DNA of 64,000 bases from Bacteroidota bacterium (GCA_016720935.1 JADKJP010000006.1:620001-684000), one strand, 5' to 3'. Positions 1 to 10,076 are shown, counted from the stretch's first letter. A program made the numbers and translations. Notes: generated by a model not told the origin, from the letters alone.

Positions 1-5
1 TTGGT

Positions 6-1256
6 TCATTTGTTGAGAAGCAGTTTGATGTAGAAGGAAGGACTTCGGAGACGCGATCGCATGTCAAGGTCTTCAAACATGCAGGTAATGGATTCTCTCA
101 GTGTTTTGCTTTTCGAAGCCTTGTTCACCACAAAATTGAACAGCCAGGCTTGATTGGTTAGTTTTTGCAGTGTGTGGCTCAATTTTAATTCACTCCACAA
201 AGTCTCATAGATTTTGTCATCATACGTGGATAAAAAACCGGCATCAAATCGTTGTTCATGAATCGCTTTTGAAATAACTTCAGAAGCAATCATCCCGCTG
301 GTCATGGCATTCCCGATGCCTTCACCGGTAAAAGGATCGATCAGTGATGCGGCATCACCCACGAGGAGAAAATGTTCTCCCGACAGTTTTCTTTTTTTTG
401 ATCCAAGCGGAAGGCCCCATCCTTTTCTTTCAGATACCTGTTTCGCAAATTGAAAACGTTTTTTCAAAACAGGGTTGGACGCGATGGCTTTGTCCATCTC
501 AGCATTCAGATTAATTTTCTTCTTAGAGATGACTTCGCTCAACATACCAACACCCACATTGGCCATTCCATCGGGCATCGGGAAGATCCACAGATAGCCG
601 GGAAGAAAATCTTTCAGAAAATGTAATTCTATAAAATTTTGTGGATGAAGATCACTTACACCTGAATAGTATGCACGTAAACCAGCGCAATAATGTTTGT
701 TTTCTTTTTTGTAGCCTGCAAAATGTTTCGCGACGATGGAGCGATCACCTTCCGCGCCAACGACAATTTTTGATTCTACCTGTAGCTTTTCTCCGTGATT
801 ATCCAGCAGCACGCGCACACCGTCCGCGGAATATTCCAGATCGACAATTTCGGTATTCTCAAGAACGGTTGTATAGGTTGGATCAAGTTTGCGAAACAGG
901 AAGTGGTCGAAATCTGTTCTTCTGGAAATAAATCCCGGTGCATGTTTAAGAGTTTCCGGATTAGAAGTAAATGGAATATCCAGCACGCGTCCGTTCGGTG
1001 CTACGAATTGAACTCCGTAACTTCCAAGGAATTCCTTTCCTGAAGAAAGTTGTGGGACATAGGATTTGTCAAGCTGGTTGAGTACATGTACAACTTTTCC
1101 ACTCAGTGCATCCCCGCAAATTTTATCTCTTGGAAAGGAAGCTTTATCCAGGATGATGTGGTGGATTTTCTTCTTGCTTAAAAACAGGGAGGTTGCAGTA
1201 CCGGCAGGACCTGCCCCGGCAATCAGAACTTCAGCTTGTATATCGGAAAATCGCAT
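6..1256 (-). CDS. Geranylgeranyl-reductase-family FAD-dependent oxidoreductase
   Basis: Predicted cytoplasmic or membrane-associated flavoprotein of 416 residues that reduces isoprenoid or similar hydrophobic double bonds. The N-terminus has an FAD-binding Rossmann motif GAGPAG at residues 14-19. It is followed by the family signature CGDALSG near residue 48 and the second FAD motif GDAASLIDPFTGEGIG near residue 300. Length and motif order match the geranylgeranyl reductase (COG0644) family, which includes menaquinone- and lipid-modifying reductases. The exact substrate cannot be read from sequence. The ATG start lies directly before the FAD motif. It is divergent from the neighbouring Nudix gene, so the roughly 190-base gap holds both promoters. 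Confidence 0.85.
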   Translation of the reverse strand: MRFSDIQAEVLIAGAGPAGTATSLFLSKKKIHHIILDKASFPRDKICGDALSGKVVHVLNQLDKSYVPQLSSGKEFLGSYGVQFVAPNGRVLDIPFTSNPETLKHAPGFISRRTDFDHFLFRKLDPTYTTVLENTEIVDLEYSADGVRVLLDNHGEKLQVESKIVVGAEGDRSIVAKHFAGYKKENKHYCAGLRAYYSGVSDLHPQNFIELHFLKDFLPGYLWIFPMPDGMANVGVGMLSEVISKKKINLNAEMDKAIASNPVLKKRFQFAKQVSERKGWGLPLGSKKRKLSGEHFLLVGDAASLIDPFTGEGIGNAMTSGMIASEVISKAIHEQRFDAGFLSTYDDKIYETLWSELKLSHTLQKLTNQAWLFNFVVNKASKSKTLRESITCMFEDLDMRSRLRSPSFYIKLLLNK

Positions 1257-1446
1257 TCGGTCTCTGGCAATTCATTCACATTTTCTGATTTGATTAAAAA
1301 TGTGTGAATGGCTAAAGATATGAAAATCGTTACGATCTGGATATGGGCTTGTAAATTGTATTTTGGATGTTTTGTCTGCTGAGAAGTATATATACTTCAT
1401 TGCGGAATTTGTATCTTGGTGGGAGAAATTATTGAGATCAGGTTTG

Positions 1447-1902
1447 ATGAAAAAATTTCCTTTTGTAATTCGGGTTTACGGGTTGTATATCAATCCATCC
1501 AATGAGGTGTTGGTGAGCGATGAATTTGTTTATGGTCATCGCGTCACGAAATTTCCCGGTGGCGGACTTGAGTTTGGCGAAGGGACGATTGATTGTTTGC
1601 GTCGTGAGATGATGGAGGAAGTTGGCCACTCATTTGTGGTGCTGGAACATTTTTACACTACCGACTTTTTTGTTCCATCCGCATTTAACCCGGAAATTCA
1701 GGTGATGTCAGTCTATTATTTGATGCAACCTCTTGGCGAATTAGATCTTAAGACATCATCAAAACCCTTTGATTTTGATTCACAGAAAGAGGGTGCGCAG
1801 TCTTTCCGCTGGATAGCTTTGGAGAAAATGAATACAGAAGATTTCCATCTTGTTATTGATCGCCATGTTGCCGGACTTTTAAAGAATCGGCATTCTTCCT
1901 GA
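1447..1902 (+). CDS. Nudix hydrolase
   Basis: Small hydrolase of 151 residues for nucleoside diphosphate-linked compounds; the substrate is unknown. The Nudix box G-x5-E-x7-RE-x2-EE-x-G is complete (GGLEFGE ... REMMEEVG), so it should bind Mg2+ and be active. I chose the ATG at 1447 (MKKFPFV) because the open frame upstream (from 1363) adds 28 residues with no Nudix similarity. Its last 50 bases overlap the end of the convergent rlpA-like gene, so the two transcripts are complementary at their 3' ends. Confidence 0.85.
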   Translation: MKKFPFVIRVYGLYINPSNEVLVSDEFVYGHRVTKFPGGGLEFGEGTIDCLRREMMEEVGHSFVVLEHFYTTDFFVPSAFNPEIQVMSVYYLMQPLGELDLKTSSKPFDFDSQKEGAQSFRWIALEKMNTEDFHLVIDRHVAGLLKNRHSS

Positions 1903-2593
1903 TGTCCTTAAACATACGGGCAGATATAAAACCATCCGCTTTCAATTGCGAGATGAGTGAATCGCATTCGTTTTTTTCTGTAAAATTGGAAACGAGTACC
2001 TGATATTTGCGATGTTGCAGATCTCCCGCAATCCTGATTTGCGCGGCCGGCAGGTGATAATCCAGAGCAATATGACTGGCCATGTAAAACGCGTGCTTCC
2101 AGTATTCAGTTTGCCAGACAAGAACTGTTTTGCCACTAAGTTCCGTTATTCTTCCAAAGCAATCCCAGATATCATTTTCAATAAAAGTGGAGTCCTTCCA
2201 GGGCAAATGATCAAACAGGTTCATTACCTGAATTGTTACCGGGGCGACACCAAATGGAACCATTTCAAGTTTCATCGCTGCTGAGTGGCTAAGGTCGATG
2301 ATCCTGCTTCGAACAAATGGTCCGCGATCGTTGATGCGTACAATCGCGTGTTTTCCGTTTTTTTTATTGTAAACGTTAACGATGGAGTTGAAGGGGAGCG
2401 TCCGGTGAGCGGCTGTAAAATCATTTTTATCGTAAAACTCGCCGTTGCTGGTTTCCTGCCCCTGGAAACTATCATGGTAAAAAGAGGCTTTGCCGGAATT
2501 GGATATGGAATCTTTTTTCTGTGCGAATGCCGGATTCAATTGCAAAAAGGCAAAGCAAAGAAATAATATTTTGATGATAAATCTCAAGACCAT
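1853..2593 (-). CDS. rlpA: RlpA-like septal ring lytic transglycosylase, probable SPOR-type C-terminus
   Basis: Secreted cell-wall protein of 246 residues. A signal peptide (hydrophobic residues 5-22, ending AFAQ) is followed by a double-psi beta-barrel RlpA domain at about residues 35-125, including GKASFYHD, FTAAHRTLPF and RINDRGPF..RIIDLS. The C-terminal 70 residues look like a SPOR peptidoglycan-binding repeat (QIRIAGDLQHRKYQVLVSNF), though this part is divergent. RlpA proteins cleave or bind denuded glycan strands at the septum. The ATG start gives a clean signal peptide. The 3' end overlaps the convergent Nudix gene by 50 bases. Confidence 0.85.
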   Translation of the reverse strand: MVLRFIIKILFLCFAFLQLNPAFAQKKDSISNSGKASFYHDSFQGQETSNGEFYDKNDFTAAHRTLPFNSIVNVYNKKNGKHAIVRINDRGPFVRSRIIDLSHSAAMKLEMVPFGVAPVTIQVMNLFDHLPWKDSTFIENDIWDCFGRITELSGKTVLVWQTEYWKHAFYMASHIALDYHLPAAQIRIAGDLQHRKYQVLVSNFTEKNECDSLISQLKADGFISARMFKDIRKNADSLKVRQHGDQ

Positions 2594-2679
2594 GTTTATT
2601 GCTTTGCCGGAAGTGATAAAATCTGATTAAATTATACCTAATCCTTAATCAAATAAAATCTTTGCCAGGAAATTAATTT

Positions 2680-3246
2680 TTAATTCAATCGGCGTGAAAT
2701 GATATGTTCAATTTTCAGGAACAACTCGGCAGGGCTGAACATTCTCCAGTTCATTTCATCGAGTTCTCCGCCAAAAACCATATAATAATCAAGATTGAAT
2801 CTTTCCATTTCTATCATTACATGAGGACGGAAATTGATGGCAGCTATCCAGCCTTCTTCAACATCCTGAAACCATTCTTCGTAATAGCAATCGTCGGAGC
2901 CATGGAAATTCAAAACATTTTCACCAATCAGTATAAATTTACTTATTCCTTCCGTCATCATTGGCTCAATCACTTCACGTTTCAGGAACATGATGTCGTT
3001 GTACAAAGCGTCGTTCCATTCACCGATAAATTCAATGACTGCATATCCGCGTTCGTAATCCGCGAATATAACTTTCAGGTAGAGTGTCGCTGAACCGAAC
3101 TCATCCCATTGCGGATGGATGTAATAATTGTAAACTGTATTGGTAAATTCAAATTCACTATACACCGTGCCGTGGAAAGGCGAGAGTTCGTCTTCCGAAG
3201 CAATGTAAAGCTCTCGCCAGTTATAGAAGGGTTCGATATCCTGCAC
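2680..3246 (-). CDS. Conserved hypothetical acidic protein, GTG start
   Basis: Protein of 188 residues rich in aromatic and acidic residues, with no signal peptide, no membrane segment and no catalytic motif I recognise. GTG at 3246 is the only reasonable start: an in-frame stop lies five codons upstream and the next Met is about 85 residues in. Codon use matches the neighbours and the frame is intact, so I treat it as a real cytoplasmic protein of unknown function. It stands alone on the minus strand, with about 160 bases between it and murQ. Confidence 0.7.
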   Translation of the reverse strand: MQDIEPFYNWRELYIASEDELSPFHGTVYSEFEFTNTVYNYYIHPQWDEFGSATLYLKVIFADYERGYAVIEFIGEWNDALYNDIMFLKREVIEPMMTEGISKFILIGENVLNFHGSDDCYYEEWFQDVEEGWIAAINFRPHVMIEMERFNLDYYMVFGGELDEMNWRMFSPAELFLKIEHIISRRLN

Positions 3247-3407
3247 GGTAAAAGAGGATCAATTGTTGTTTAACGCGAAGATAATAATAATATTTCCTGT
3301 GATGAAGGAAGTTTACCGGAAATCACAAAATGAAAGCATTGAAATAGAAAAAAGAAAGTAAAAGAAAAATGTTATATAAAAACAGAGGAGAAGAATGCTA
3401 AATCGAA

Positions 3408-4217
3408 TTATTTTTTTACCGCGTCAAGCGCTTTTCTGACACTTCCATATTTATTCAGAAGTTGTCCGGCTTCAATCGCAGTAATGTTGAGTTCATTCAT
3501 GAGCATGGACGTACCTCTTTTGATAAGTTTGTTATTGGTCAGTTGCATGTCGACCATTTTATTTCCTTTCACACGACCGAGCTGAATCATCACCGAAGTT
3601 GAAATCATATTGAGCACAAGTTTTTGCGCGGTACCTGCTTTCATGCGTGTGCTGCCGGTGACAACCTCCGGGCCAACAACAATTTCAATAGGGTAGTGTA
3701 CATTTTTTGCAAGCGGGGAATCCGGATTGCAGGTGAGGCCAATACAAAGAATATTGTTTTCTCTGCAATGTTTCATTGCTCCAACAACATAAGGTGTAGC
3801 GCCGGATGCTGCAATACCCATGACGACATCATGTTTTGAAACACCATGCGATTGCAGGTCCTTCCAGCCTTGTTCCGGATCATCTTCAGCAAATTCAACT
3901 GCTTTTCGGATGGCTGTATCACCACCCGCAATCAAACCGATCACGCGACCATGTTCGAGTCCATAGGTCGGAGGCAATTCAGAAGCATCAACAATTGCCA
4001 GCCTTCCGCTCGTTCCGGCACCAAGATAAAACAATCGTCCGCCCTGCCTTAATTTCTCACTAATCAGTACTACAACAGTTTCGATGCGGTGCAATGATTT
4101 TTCAATGACATTTGGAACTGTTTTGTCCTCCTGATTGATCGCATGCAAAAGGTCATACACGCTCATTTTCTCAAGTGAGCTGTAATTCGAATCTTTTTCA
4201 GTTGTTTTTTCTTCCAT
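3408..4217 (-). CDS. murQ: N-acetylmuramic acid 6-phosphate etherase MurQ
   Basis: Cytoplasmic etherase of 269 residues that converts MurNAc-6-phosphate to GlcNAc-6-phosphate and D-lactate in peptidoglycan recycling. The SIS domain holds the phosphosugar loop LGAGTSGRL (residues 65-73) and the signature DASELPPTYG, with Glu80. A second conserved acid is Glu111 in FAEDD; these match the two active-site glutamates known in the family. The open frame begins at a TTG at 4244, but ATG at 4217 (MEEKTTEK) is the better start. The fused E1 gene ends 69 bases upstream of that start on the same strand, so the two may be co-transcribed although they share no pathway. Confidence 0.93.
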   Translation of the reverse strand: MEEKTTEKDSNYSSLEKMSVYDLLHAINQEDKTVPNVIEKSLHRIETVVVLISEKLRQGGRLFYLGAGTSGRLAIVDASELPPTYGLEHGRVIGLIAGGDTAIRKAVEFAEDDPEQGWKDLQSHGVSKHDVVMGIAASGATPYVVGAMKHCRENNILCIGLTCNPDSPLAKNVHYPIEIVVGPEVVTGSTRMKAGTAQKLVLNMISTSVMIQLGRVKGNKMVDMQLTNNKLIKRGTSMLMNELNITAIEAGQLLNKYGSVRKALDAVKK

Positions 4218-4285
4218 GAAATTCTTACCCGAAACAATTTGCAAGGGAATAGTTTTAAAAAATGGTCTTCATTTTGAATCCAATT

Positions 4286-6706
4286 TTACCGGAAACCCGG
4301 AAAATCGTTAGGATTGTATTCCTGCATGAGTCCATATGCAGCGTCTACGATATCTTCGACAGAAGGTTTGGAGAAATAATCACCATCTGACCCATAGGCA
4401 GATCGGTGAGCCTTCGCTGTGAGTGTCCTTGGTGATGCATCCAGATAGCGGAAGCCATCCTGAACTTCAAGTACTTGCTGGAGGATATAGGCGCTTGCAC
4501 CTCCAGGAACATCTTCGTCCAGAATGAGTAGCTTGTTGGTTTTCTGTAAGGAAGCGGCAATAGAATGATTCAAATCAAAGGGGAGTAAGCTCTGAACATC
4601 TATGAGTTCTACGGAAATACCCAGTTCCTGTAATGACCGCATTGCTTCCTGGGCAACTCTGACGCAGGAACCATAGGTTACCAGTGTGATGTCTGACCCT
4701 TCCTGTATAGTTTCCGTTACACCAATTGGTACCCGGAACTGACCGAGGTTTGCCGGGAGCTTTTCTTTCAAACGATATCCGTTGAGACATTCCACTATCA
4801 GTCCGGGTTCATCTGCGGCCAAAAGTGTATTGTAAAATCCTGCTGCCTGTGTCATGTTTCTGGGAACCAGAATATGCATCCCACGAAGCGCGTTGATGAT
4901 CATGCCCATGGGTGAACCACTATGCCAGATTCCTTCAAGGCGATGACCACGTGTACGAATAATCACAGGAGCTTTTTGTCCGCCTTTGGTGCGGTACTGC
5001 AAAGTGGAAAGGTCATCACTAAGAATTTGAACCGCGTAAAGCAGATAATCCAGGTATTGAATTTCCGCGATTGGCCTGAGACCACGTAAGGCAAGTCCGA
5101 TACCTTGACCGGCAATAGTAGCTTCACGAATACCAACATCGGAAATCCGGATCTCACCATATTTTGCCTGCAATCCGGCGAACCCTTGATTTACATCACC
5201 AATTCTACCCAGATCTTCTCCGAAAGCCACAAGCCTTGGGTCGTTGTTAAAGAGCACATCAAAATTCGCCTGTAATATTTCTCTTCCGTCCATCAGTGGA
5301 GCTTCCGCATCATATTGAACAGGAACAGCGGAAACATTTAAAGCCGCTTCTTTGGATTCACTGTGCAAATAAGAATTATAACGATCGAAATTTTTTGCGG
5401 TATAATCCTGGTTCCAGTGAATCAATGAATTTCTGGCATCAGAATTTTCATTTCTTGCCAAACGTAAAACACGATGAACAGCAGCAGCAATGTCCCGTCG
5501 TGCAGGATCCATCATGGCTTCGAGTTCAGATTTTACTTTAAGGATAAATGGACTTGCACTGCTGTTTGCAGCTATTGCTTCGAAGTGAGCGGAAACAACT
5601 TTTATTTCTTCCTTGATGGGATTCATGAAATCGTCCCAGGCCTGCTTCCTGCAAGCCGATGCATATTTTTTTGCTGCGGCATCAATCTCATCACATTCTT
5701 CATTGGATGCAATGGCAGAGGAAATCATGAATTCCCGCATTTTGCGCAAACCGTCAAATTCTTCTTCCCAGGCAAGACGCTCTTTGGATTTGTAACGTTC
5801 ATGAGAACCGGATGTGCTGTGTCCCTGGGGTTGAGTAACCTCCTGAACATGGAACAAGACGGGGACATGTTGTTCACGACAGATTTTTATTCCTTTCTCA
5901 TACATCTCACACAAGCCGGGATAATCCCAGCCTTTACCGCGAAGGATCACATAGCCTTCGCCTTTGTCGTTACGTTCAAACCCTTTGAGAATTTCAGAAA
6001 TATTTTGTTTTGTTGTCTGGTATTTTGCGGGAACAGAAATTCCATAACCATCGTCCCAAACCGATATTGCCATTGGAATCTGTAATACACCGGCAGCATT
6101 GATCGCTTCAAAAAAGACACCTTCTGATGTACTTGCGTCCCCGATGGAACCGAAGGCGACTTCATTTCCATTCACAGAAAAACCATTTACAGTTTTTAAT
6201 TCCGGGTTGTTTCTGTAGAGTTTGGATGCCCATGCTAAACCGACCAGACGAGGCATTTGTCCCGCAGTAGGAGAGATGTCCGAAGAAGAATTTTTCATCC
6301 GGGTAAGATCTTTCCAACTGCCATCGGGATTCAGACTGCGTGTGGAAAAATGTCCGTTCATAGAACGTCCGGCAGAAGAAGGTTCTGCTTCCACATCCGG
6401 ATTGGCATAAAGCTGAGCAAAAAATTTGGTGATGTCGGATTGCCCGATAGCAAACATGAAAGTCTGATCGCGGTAATAACCCGCACGAAAATCCCCATCT
6501 TTGAATTGTTTGGCCATCGCAATTTGCGCCAGTTCTTTTCCATCACCGAAGATGCCGAATTTTGCCTTTCCGGTGAGGACCTCTTTTCTACCCAACAAAC
6601 TTGCCTGACGACTTTCTGATGCGATACGGTAATCATTCAAGACTTCCTTTCGGAAATCTTCGAAACTTAAATCTCTATTAACAGAACCTGCTGGTGACTC
6701 TTTCAT
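4286..6706 (-). CDS. Fused alpha/beta E1 component of a 2-oxoacid dehydrogenase (branched-chain type)
   Basis: Thiamine-diphosphate enzyme of 806 residues joining both E1 subunits in one chain, a common Bacteroidota arrangement. It decarboxylates a 2-oxoacid (probably branched-chain) and passes the acyl group to a lipoyl E2. The alpha half has the ThDP motif GDASTSEGVFFEAINAAG ending in WDDGYGIS, where many E1s have NNGYGIS. The beta half starts near residue 475 and contains FGEDLGRIGDVNQGF, IREATIAGQGIGLALRG and the substrate-channel region RTRGHRLEGIWHSGSPM. E2 and E3 genes are not in this window. A TATATTTG box lies 27-34 bases upstream of the ATG. Confidence 0.9.
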   Translation of the reverse strand: MKESPAGSVNRDLSFEDFRKEVLNDYRIASESRQASLLGRKEVLTGKAKFGIFGDGKELAQIAMAKQFKDGDFRAGYYRDQTFMFAIGQSDITKFFAQLYANPDVEAEPSSAGRSMNGHFSTRSLNPDGSWKDLTRMKNSSSDISPTAGQMPRLVGLAWASKLYRNNPELKTVNGFSVNGNEVAFGSIGDASTSEGVFFEAINAAGVLQIPMAISVWDDGYGISVPAKYQTTKQNISEILKGFERNDKGEGYVILRGKGWDYPGLCEMYEKGIKICREQHVPVLFHVQEVTQPQGHSTSGSHERYKSKERLAWEEEFDGLRKMREFMISSAIASNEECDEIDAAAKKYASACRKQAWDDFMNPIKEEIKVVSAHFEAIAANSSASPFILKVKSELEAMMDPARRDIAAAVHRVLRLARNENSDARNSLIHWNQDYTAKNFDRYNSYLHSESKEAALNVSAVPVQYDAEAPLMDGREILQANFDVLFNNDPRLVAFGEDLGRIGDVNQGFAGLQAKYGEIRISDVGIREATIAGQGIGLALRGLRPIAEIQYLDYLLYAVQILSDDLSTLQYRTKGGQKAPVIIRTRGHRLEGIWHSGSPMGMIINALRGMHILVPRNMTQAAGFYNTLLAADEPGLIVECLNGYRLKEKLPANLGQFRVPIGVTETIQEGSDITLVTYGSCVRVAQEAMRSLQELGISVELIDVQSLLPFDLNHSIAASLQKTNKLLILDEDVPGGASAYILQQVLEVQDGFRYLDASPRTLTAKAHRSAYGSDGDYFSKPSVEDIVDAAYGLMQEYNPNDFPGFR

Positions 6707-6732
6707 AAAAAAAATCGTGTTTGGTGTCCTTA

Positions 6733-6740
6733 CAAATATA
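6733..6740 (-). promoter_or_regulatory. Candidate -7 box (TATATTTG) for the fused E1 gene
   Basis: On the minus strand this reads TATATTTG, a perfect match to the Bacteroidota -7 consensus TAnnTTTG, 27 bases before the E1 start codon. No convincing TTTG -33 element was found about 20 bases further upstream, so the assignment rests on the -7 match and position only. Confidence 0.4.
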
Positions 6741-7001
6741 GGAATTTTTGGAGGTTGTAATGAGGTGTTAAGCTTTGTAAATATAACTAATGGTTTTTCA
6801 TTTATTTGCTTATTGGGCAGTGCTTTATTGCGCTGAAGTTTAGATTTCTAATACGGAAGCCTTTCTATCCAACGGCCATTTTGTTCACAAAATTTTATCG
6901 ATAATTAACTGAATCCTAATGAATGAATCATTTTCTTTCAAAGATCACCTTTTAATCACCAAAGCATGCCGATATTGTGCTCCAATTCAATAAAACGGTA
7001 A

Positions 7002-7295
7002 ATGAAACTGGTGATTCATTTTGTAGGCTTCCTGACATTTGTCATCATCGGAACCTCCTGCGAACAGGCTGTAAGAAAGCCTGAAAATAAAGCTGTTCCT
7101 GTTGAAAGGATGATGCAGAAAAGCGAAGGTCTGATCCGGATTGATCCATCGGTATTAGTTTCTGAAAAAGATACCATTTGTGGAATGAGTCTTCGAGATG
7201 GTATTTCTGACACCCTTCATGTTCAAGATAAAATCTATGGCTTTTGCAGTCCGGGATGCAAGGCTACATTTCAAAAACAAATTGCAGTAAAATGA
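7002..7295 (+). CDS. YHS-domain lipoprotein
   Basis: Small exported protein of 97 residues. The N-terminus is a hydrophobic signal ending at Cys20 (IGTSC), so it is probably lipidated and held at a membrane. The C-terminal half is a YHS-type metal-binding domain: DTICGMSL followed by YGFCSPGCKATF, with three cysteines. YHS domains occur in copper- and heavy-metal-handling proteins. Its stop overlaps the start of the SCO gene as ATGA (7292-7295), indicating translational coupling and a shared role, probably copper delivery. The 295-base gap upstream holds no other gene. Confidence 0.8.
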   Translation: MKLVIHFVGFLTFVIIGTSCEQAVRKPENKAVPVERMMQKSEGLIRIDPSVLVSEKDTICGMSLRDGISDTLHVQDKIYGFCSPGCKATFQKQIAVK

Positions 7296-7939
7296 AATTA
7301 TTTCAATCGGTCTTCGTTCGTTTTTTTATTGTCGGTCTGATCACACTTGGGTTCATGATTTATGCCTATACTATCCTGAATCCTGAAAAAGATGAAACAG
7401 AATTATTGCCGGTTTATGGTCCGCGCAACGAAGACAGCACAGATCACAAAATAGCCTCGTTTTCATTCATTGATCAGGAAGGTAAAAAGGTAACGGAAGA
7501 AGATGTCAATGGAAAAATTTATATAGCGGATTTTTTCTTTACCACCTGCCAGGGGATTTGTCCGATTATGTCAGGACAAATGCAAAGGGTGTACGAGCAT
7601 TACAAAGGGGATGAGCGCATTCATTTTTTATCTCATTCAGTGAAACCGGTGGAAGATTCAGTTCCGGTTTTGGCGGCTTATGCAAAAGAACATGGGGCGG
7701 ATGCAAAGCAATGGCAATTTCTCACCGGTGACAAGAAGGAGCTCTATGAAATGGCAAGGAAATCGTATCTTGTGAGTGTAACGGAAGGCAATGGTGGTCC
7801 GGAGGATTTTGTGCATACACAGTTTTTTGCACTGGTGGATCCGGAGAGAAGGATTCGGGGATTCTATGATGGAACGGATTCAACAGAAGTGAATAAACTC
7901 ATTGATGACATTCATGTATTACTCGGCGAGCCACATTAA
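7292..7939 (+). CDS. SCO1/SenC-family copper chaperone or thiol-disulfide protein
   Basis: Membrane-anchored periplasmic thioredoxin-fold protein of 215 residues. One N-terminal membrane segment (residues 10-28) is followed by the SCO fold with the copper-binding motif C86-QGI-C90 (TTCQGICP) and the distal ligand His175 (FVHTQFF). SCO proteins deliver copper to cytochrome c oxidase CuA or act as redox regulators. I chose ATG 7292 because it gives a proper signal anchor and an ATGA overlap with the YHS gene. The next gene starts inside its last 35 bases, so the three genes look like one operon. Confidence 0.9.
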   Translation: MKLFQSVFVRFFIVGLITLGFMIYAYTILNPEKDETELLPVYGPRNEDSTDHKIASFSFIDQEGKKVTEEDVNGKIYIADFFFTTCQGICPIMSGQMQRVYEHYKGDERIHFLSHSVKPVEDSVPVLAAYAKEHGADAKQWQFLTGDKKELYEMARKSYLVSVTEGNGGPEDFVHTQFFALVDPERRIRGFYDGTDSTEVNKLIDDIHVLLGEPH

Positions 7940-9886
7940 TTTCATTTTTCGAATTGCTTTAATCGCATTTTTCTCTTTTCCTTTTTCCTCGTTCGCTCAA
8001 CATACGTCTGAAACCGATTTTCAACAGTTATTAGACTTAGAAAAAAAATCCGCAGGTATTCATCAACGACAAGCCGTTTCGAATTTCATTCCATTGACTT
8101 ATGATGTTACCGGAGCAAGATGTGAATGGAATCTGGATCCTGAGATTCGTTACATCAGCGGAAGTGTGATGACAAAATTTATACCGGTTGGAAATTCGCT
8201 TCAACAGATGGATTTTGATTTGTCACATTTGCTTACTGTAGATTCAGTACTTTATCACGGAGCATTGATTTCATTTCAGCATACTGCGTCGGATCATCTG
8301 ATAGTAAATTTTCCTGTCGTTCTTCCGGTACAACAAATCGATTCCGTTGTGATTTTTTATCATGGTGAGCCGGGTGTTTCCGGTTTTGGGTCATTTGAAA
8401 TTGATGATCACCACGGTTCTCCGATTTTGTGGACACTTTCCGAGCCTTATGGATCAAAGGAATGGTGGCCTTGTCATCAGGATTTGAATGATAAAATTGA
8501 TACACTGGATGTTATTGTCACGACACCTTCTCAATACAAAGTCGCGGGAAATGGTGTATTGAAAGATGAATATACAATCGGAACAAACAGGATTACACAT
8601 TGGCAATCGACCTATCCCATTGCTGCTTATCTGGTAGGAGTTGCTGTAAGTAATTATTCAATTATTTCGGACACCTTACATCTCAGCGATGGCACTTTAT
8701 TGCCTGTTGTTAATTATGTTTATCCGGAAGATTCCGCGAGACAACACTCGAAAATAATCAATGACCGGTTTTATGATGTGCTTTTGTATTTTGACAGTTT
8801 GTTTGGAACTTATCCATTCAGCAAAGAGAAATACGGACAGACACAGTTTGGATGGGGAGGAGGGATGGAACATCAGACCATGAGTTTCATTGGCAATTTT
8901 GATCCTTCTTTACTTGCGCATGAACTCGCTCATCAGTGGTTTGGTGATAAGATTACCTGTGGAACATGGCAGGATATCTGGTTGAATGAAGGTTTTGCAA
9001 CTTATCTGCAGGGGTTAGGACGAAAAAGAATTGTTCCTTCTACTTGGGCTTCCTTTCTGACAGGACTATCAAACACGATCACTTCCAAACCTGATGGCTC
9101 TGTTTTTTGCGCGGATACTACTGATGTTGGAAGAATTTTTGATTACCGGCTAACTTACAGCAAAGGTGCTTATGTTCTGCATATGTTACGTTGGGTACTT
9201 GGAGATTCTGTTTTCTATTCTTCGATTCGCAGTTACATCAGTGACCCTGGGCTTATTTATTCGTATGCAAAAACGGATGACCTGAAAAGACATCTGGAAA
9301 CTGTAAGCGGAAAAGACCTGAGTGATTTTTTGATCAATGGTTTTATGGATCAGGTTATCCATCCTATCATTTGGAATGGAACCAACAGAATAATGTTGTT
9401 GATTTGACTATTGAACAGACACAATCCGATACTTCGGTAGAATTTTTTCAGATGCCTGTTCCTGTTGAGTTTTCCGGACTTAATGAAGACACGATCATTG
9501 TATTTGATCATCTTTATCCGGGTCAGACATTTTCTTTCAATTTGAATTTTGAAATAAAAAATATTTTCTTCGACCCTGAACGTTGGATATTAAGCGCTGA
9601 AAATTCAGTCATTTCAACCCGACAGAAGAACGCATCGGAATATCCGGTATTACTTTTTCCAAATCCCGCTCAGGATCATGTCTCCGTTTATTTTAGCGAA
9701 CAGGGTTTCCCGGTTTTGTCGGCCCGAATTATTGATGCAACAGGAAGAATAGTAAAGAAAGTGAATTTTGATTTTCCTTCTTCAAATGTGGATTTTGAAA
9801 TTTCTTCACTAGCCGTTGGTTTCTACATTATCGAAGTCGAAACCTTCGATCGTTTGACAAATCTTCATTTTGTGAAATCACGATAA
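7905..9886 (+). pseudogene. M1-family metallopeptidase with T9SS tail, split by a one-base frameshift
   Basis: Secreted aminopeptidase of about 660 residues if repaired. A signal peptide (ending FSSFAQ) precedes the M1 domain with GGMEHQ and the zinc motif HELAHQWFGDK at about residue 340, its third ligand 19 residues later in LNEGFATY. The frame runs out at 9407 but continues in another frame from about 9355 to 9886. Reading one extra G in the GG at 9353-9354 gives DQGYPSYHLEW, the expected M1 sequence. The tail ends in a T9SS type A domain (LFPNPAQDHVSVYF). Start is ATG 7905 or 7914, both overlapping the SCO gene. This may be a true mutation or a homopolymer sequencing error. Confidence 0.88.
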
Positions 9887-10076
9887 TTGTTGTCGTAGTT
9901 GTCCTTTTTCACCAAGTGAATCCTTCCATTCGCCTTGAAGTATCGTTTTTATTCAGATTTCAAGTGTTTTTTCATACATGATCTTTTTCCTTTTCCTTGC
10001 ATTCAGGACCTTTTCAAATTATTTTTACAATCTGCGAAAACCCCCCATTTCCTGAGTGAATAGTTATGCCCGGTAC

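Noticed and set aside
5474..6085. Plus-strand open frame of 203 codons
   Set aside because: Antisense to the well-supported fused E1 gene, with no recognisable motif.
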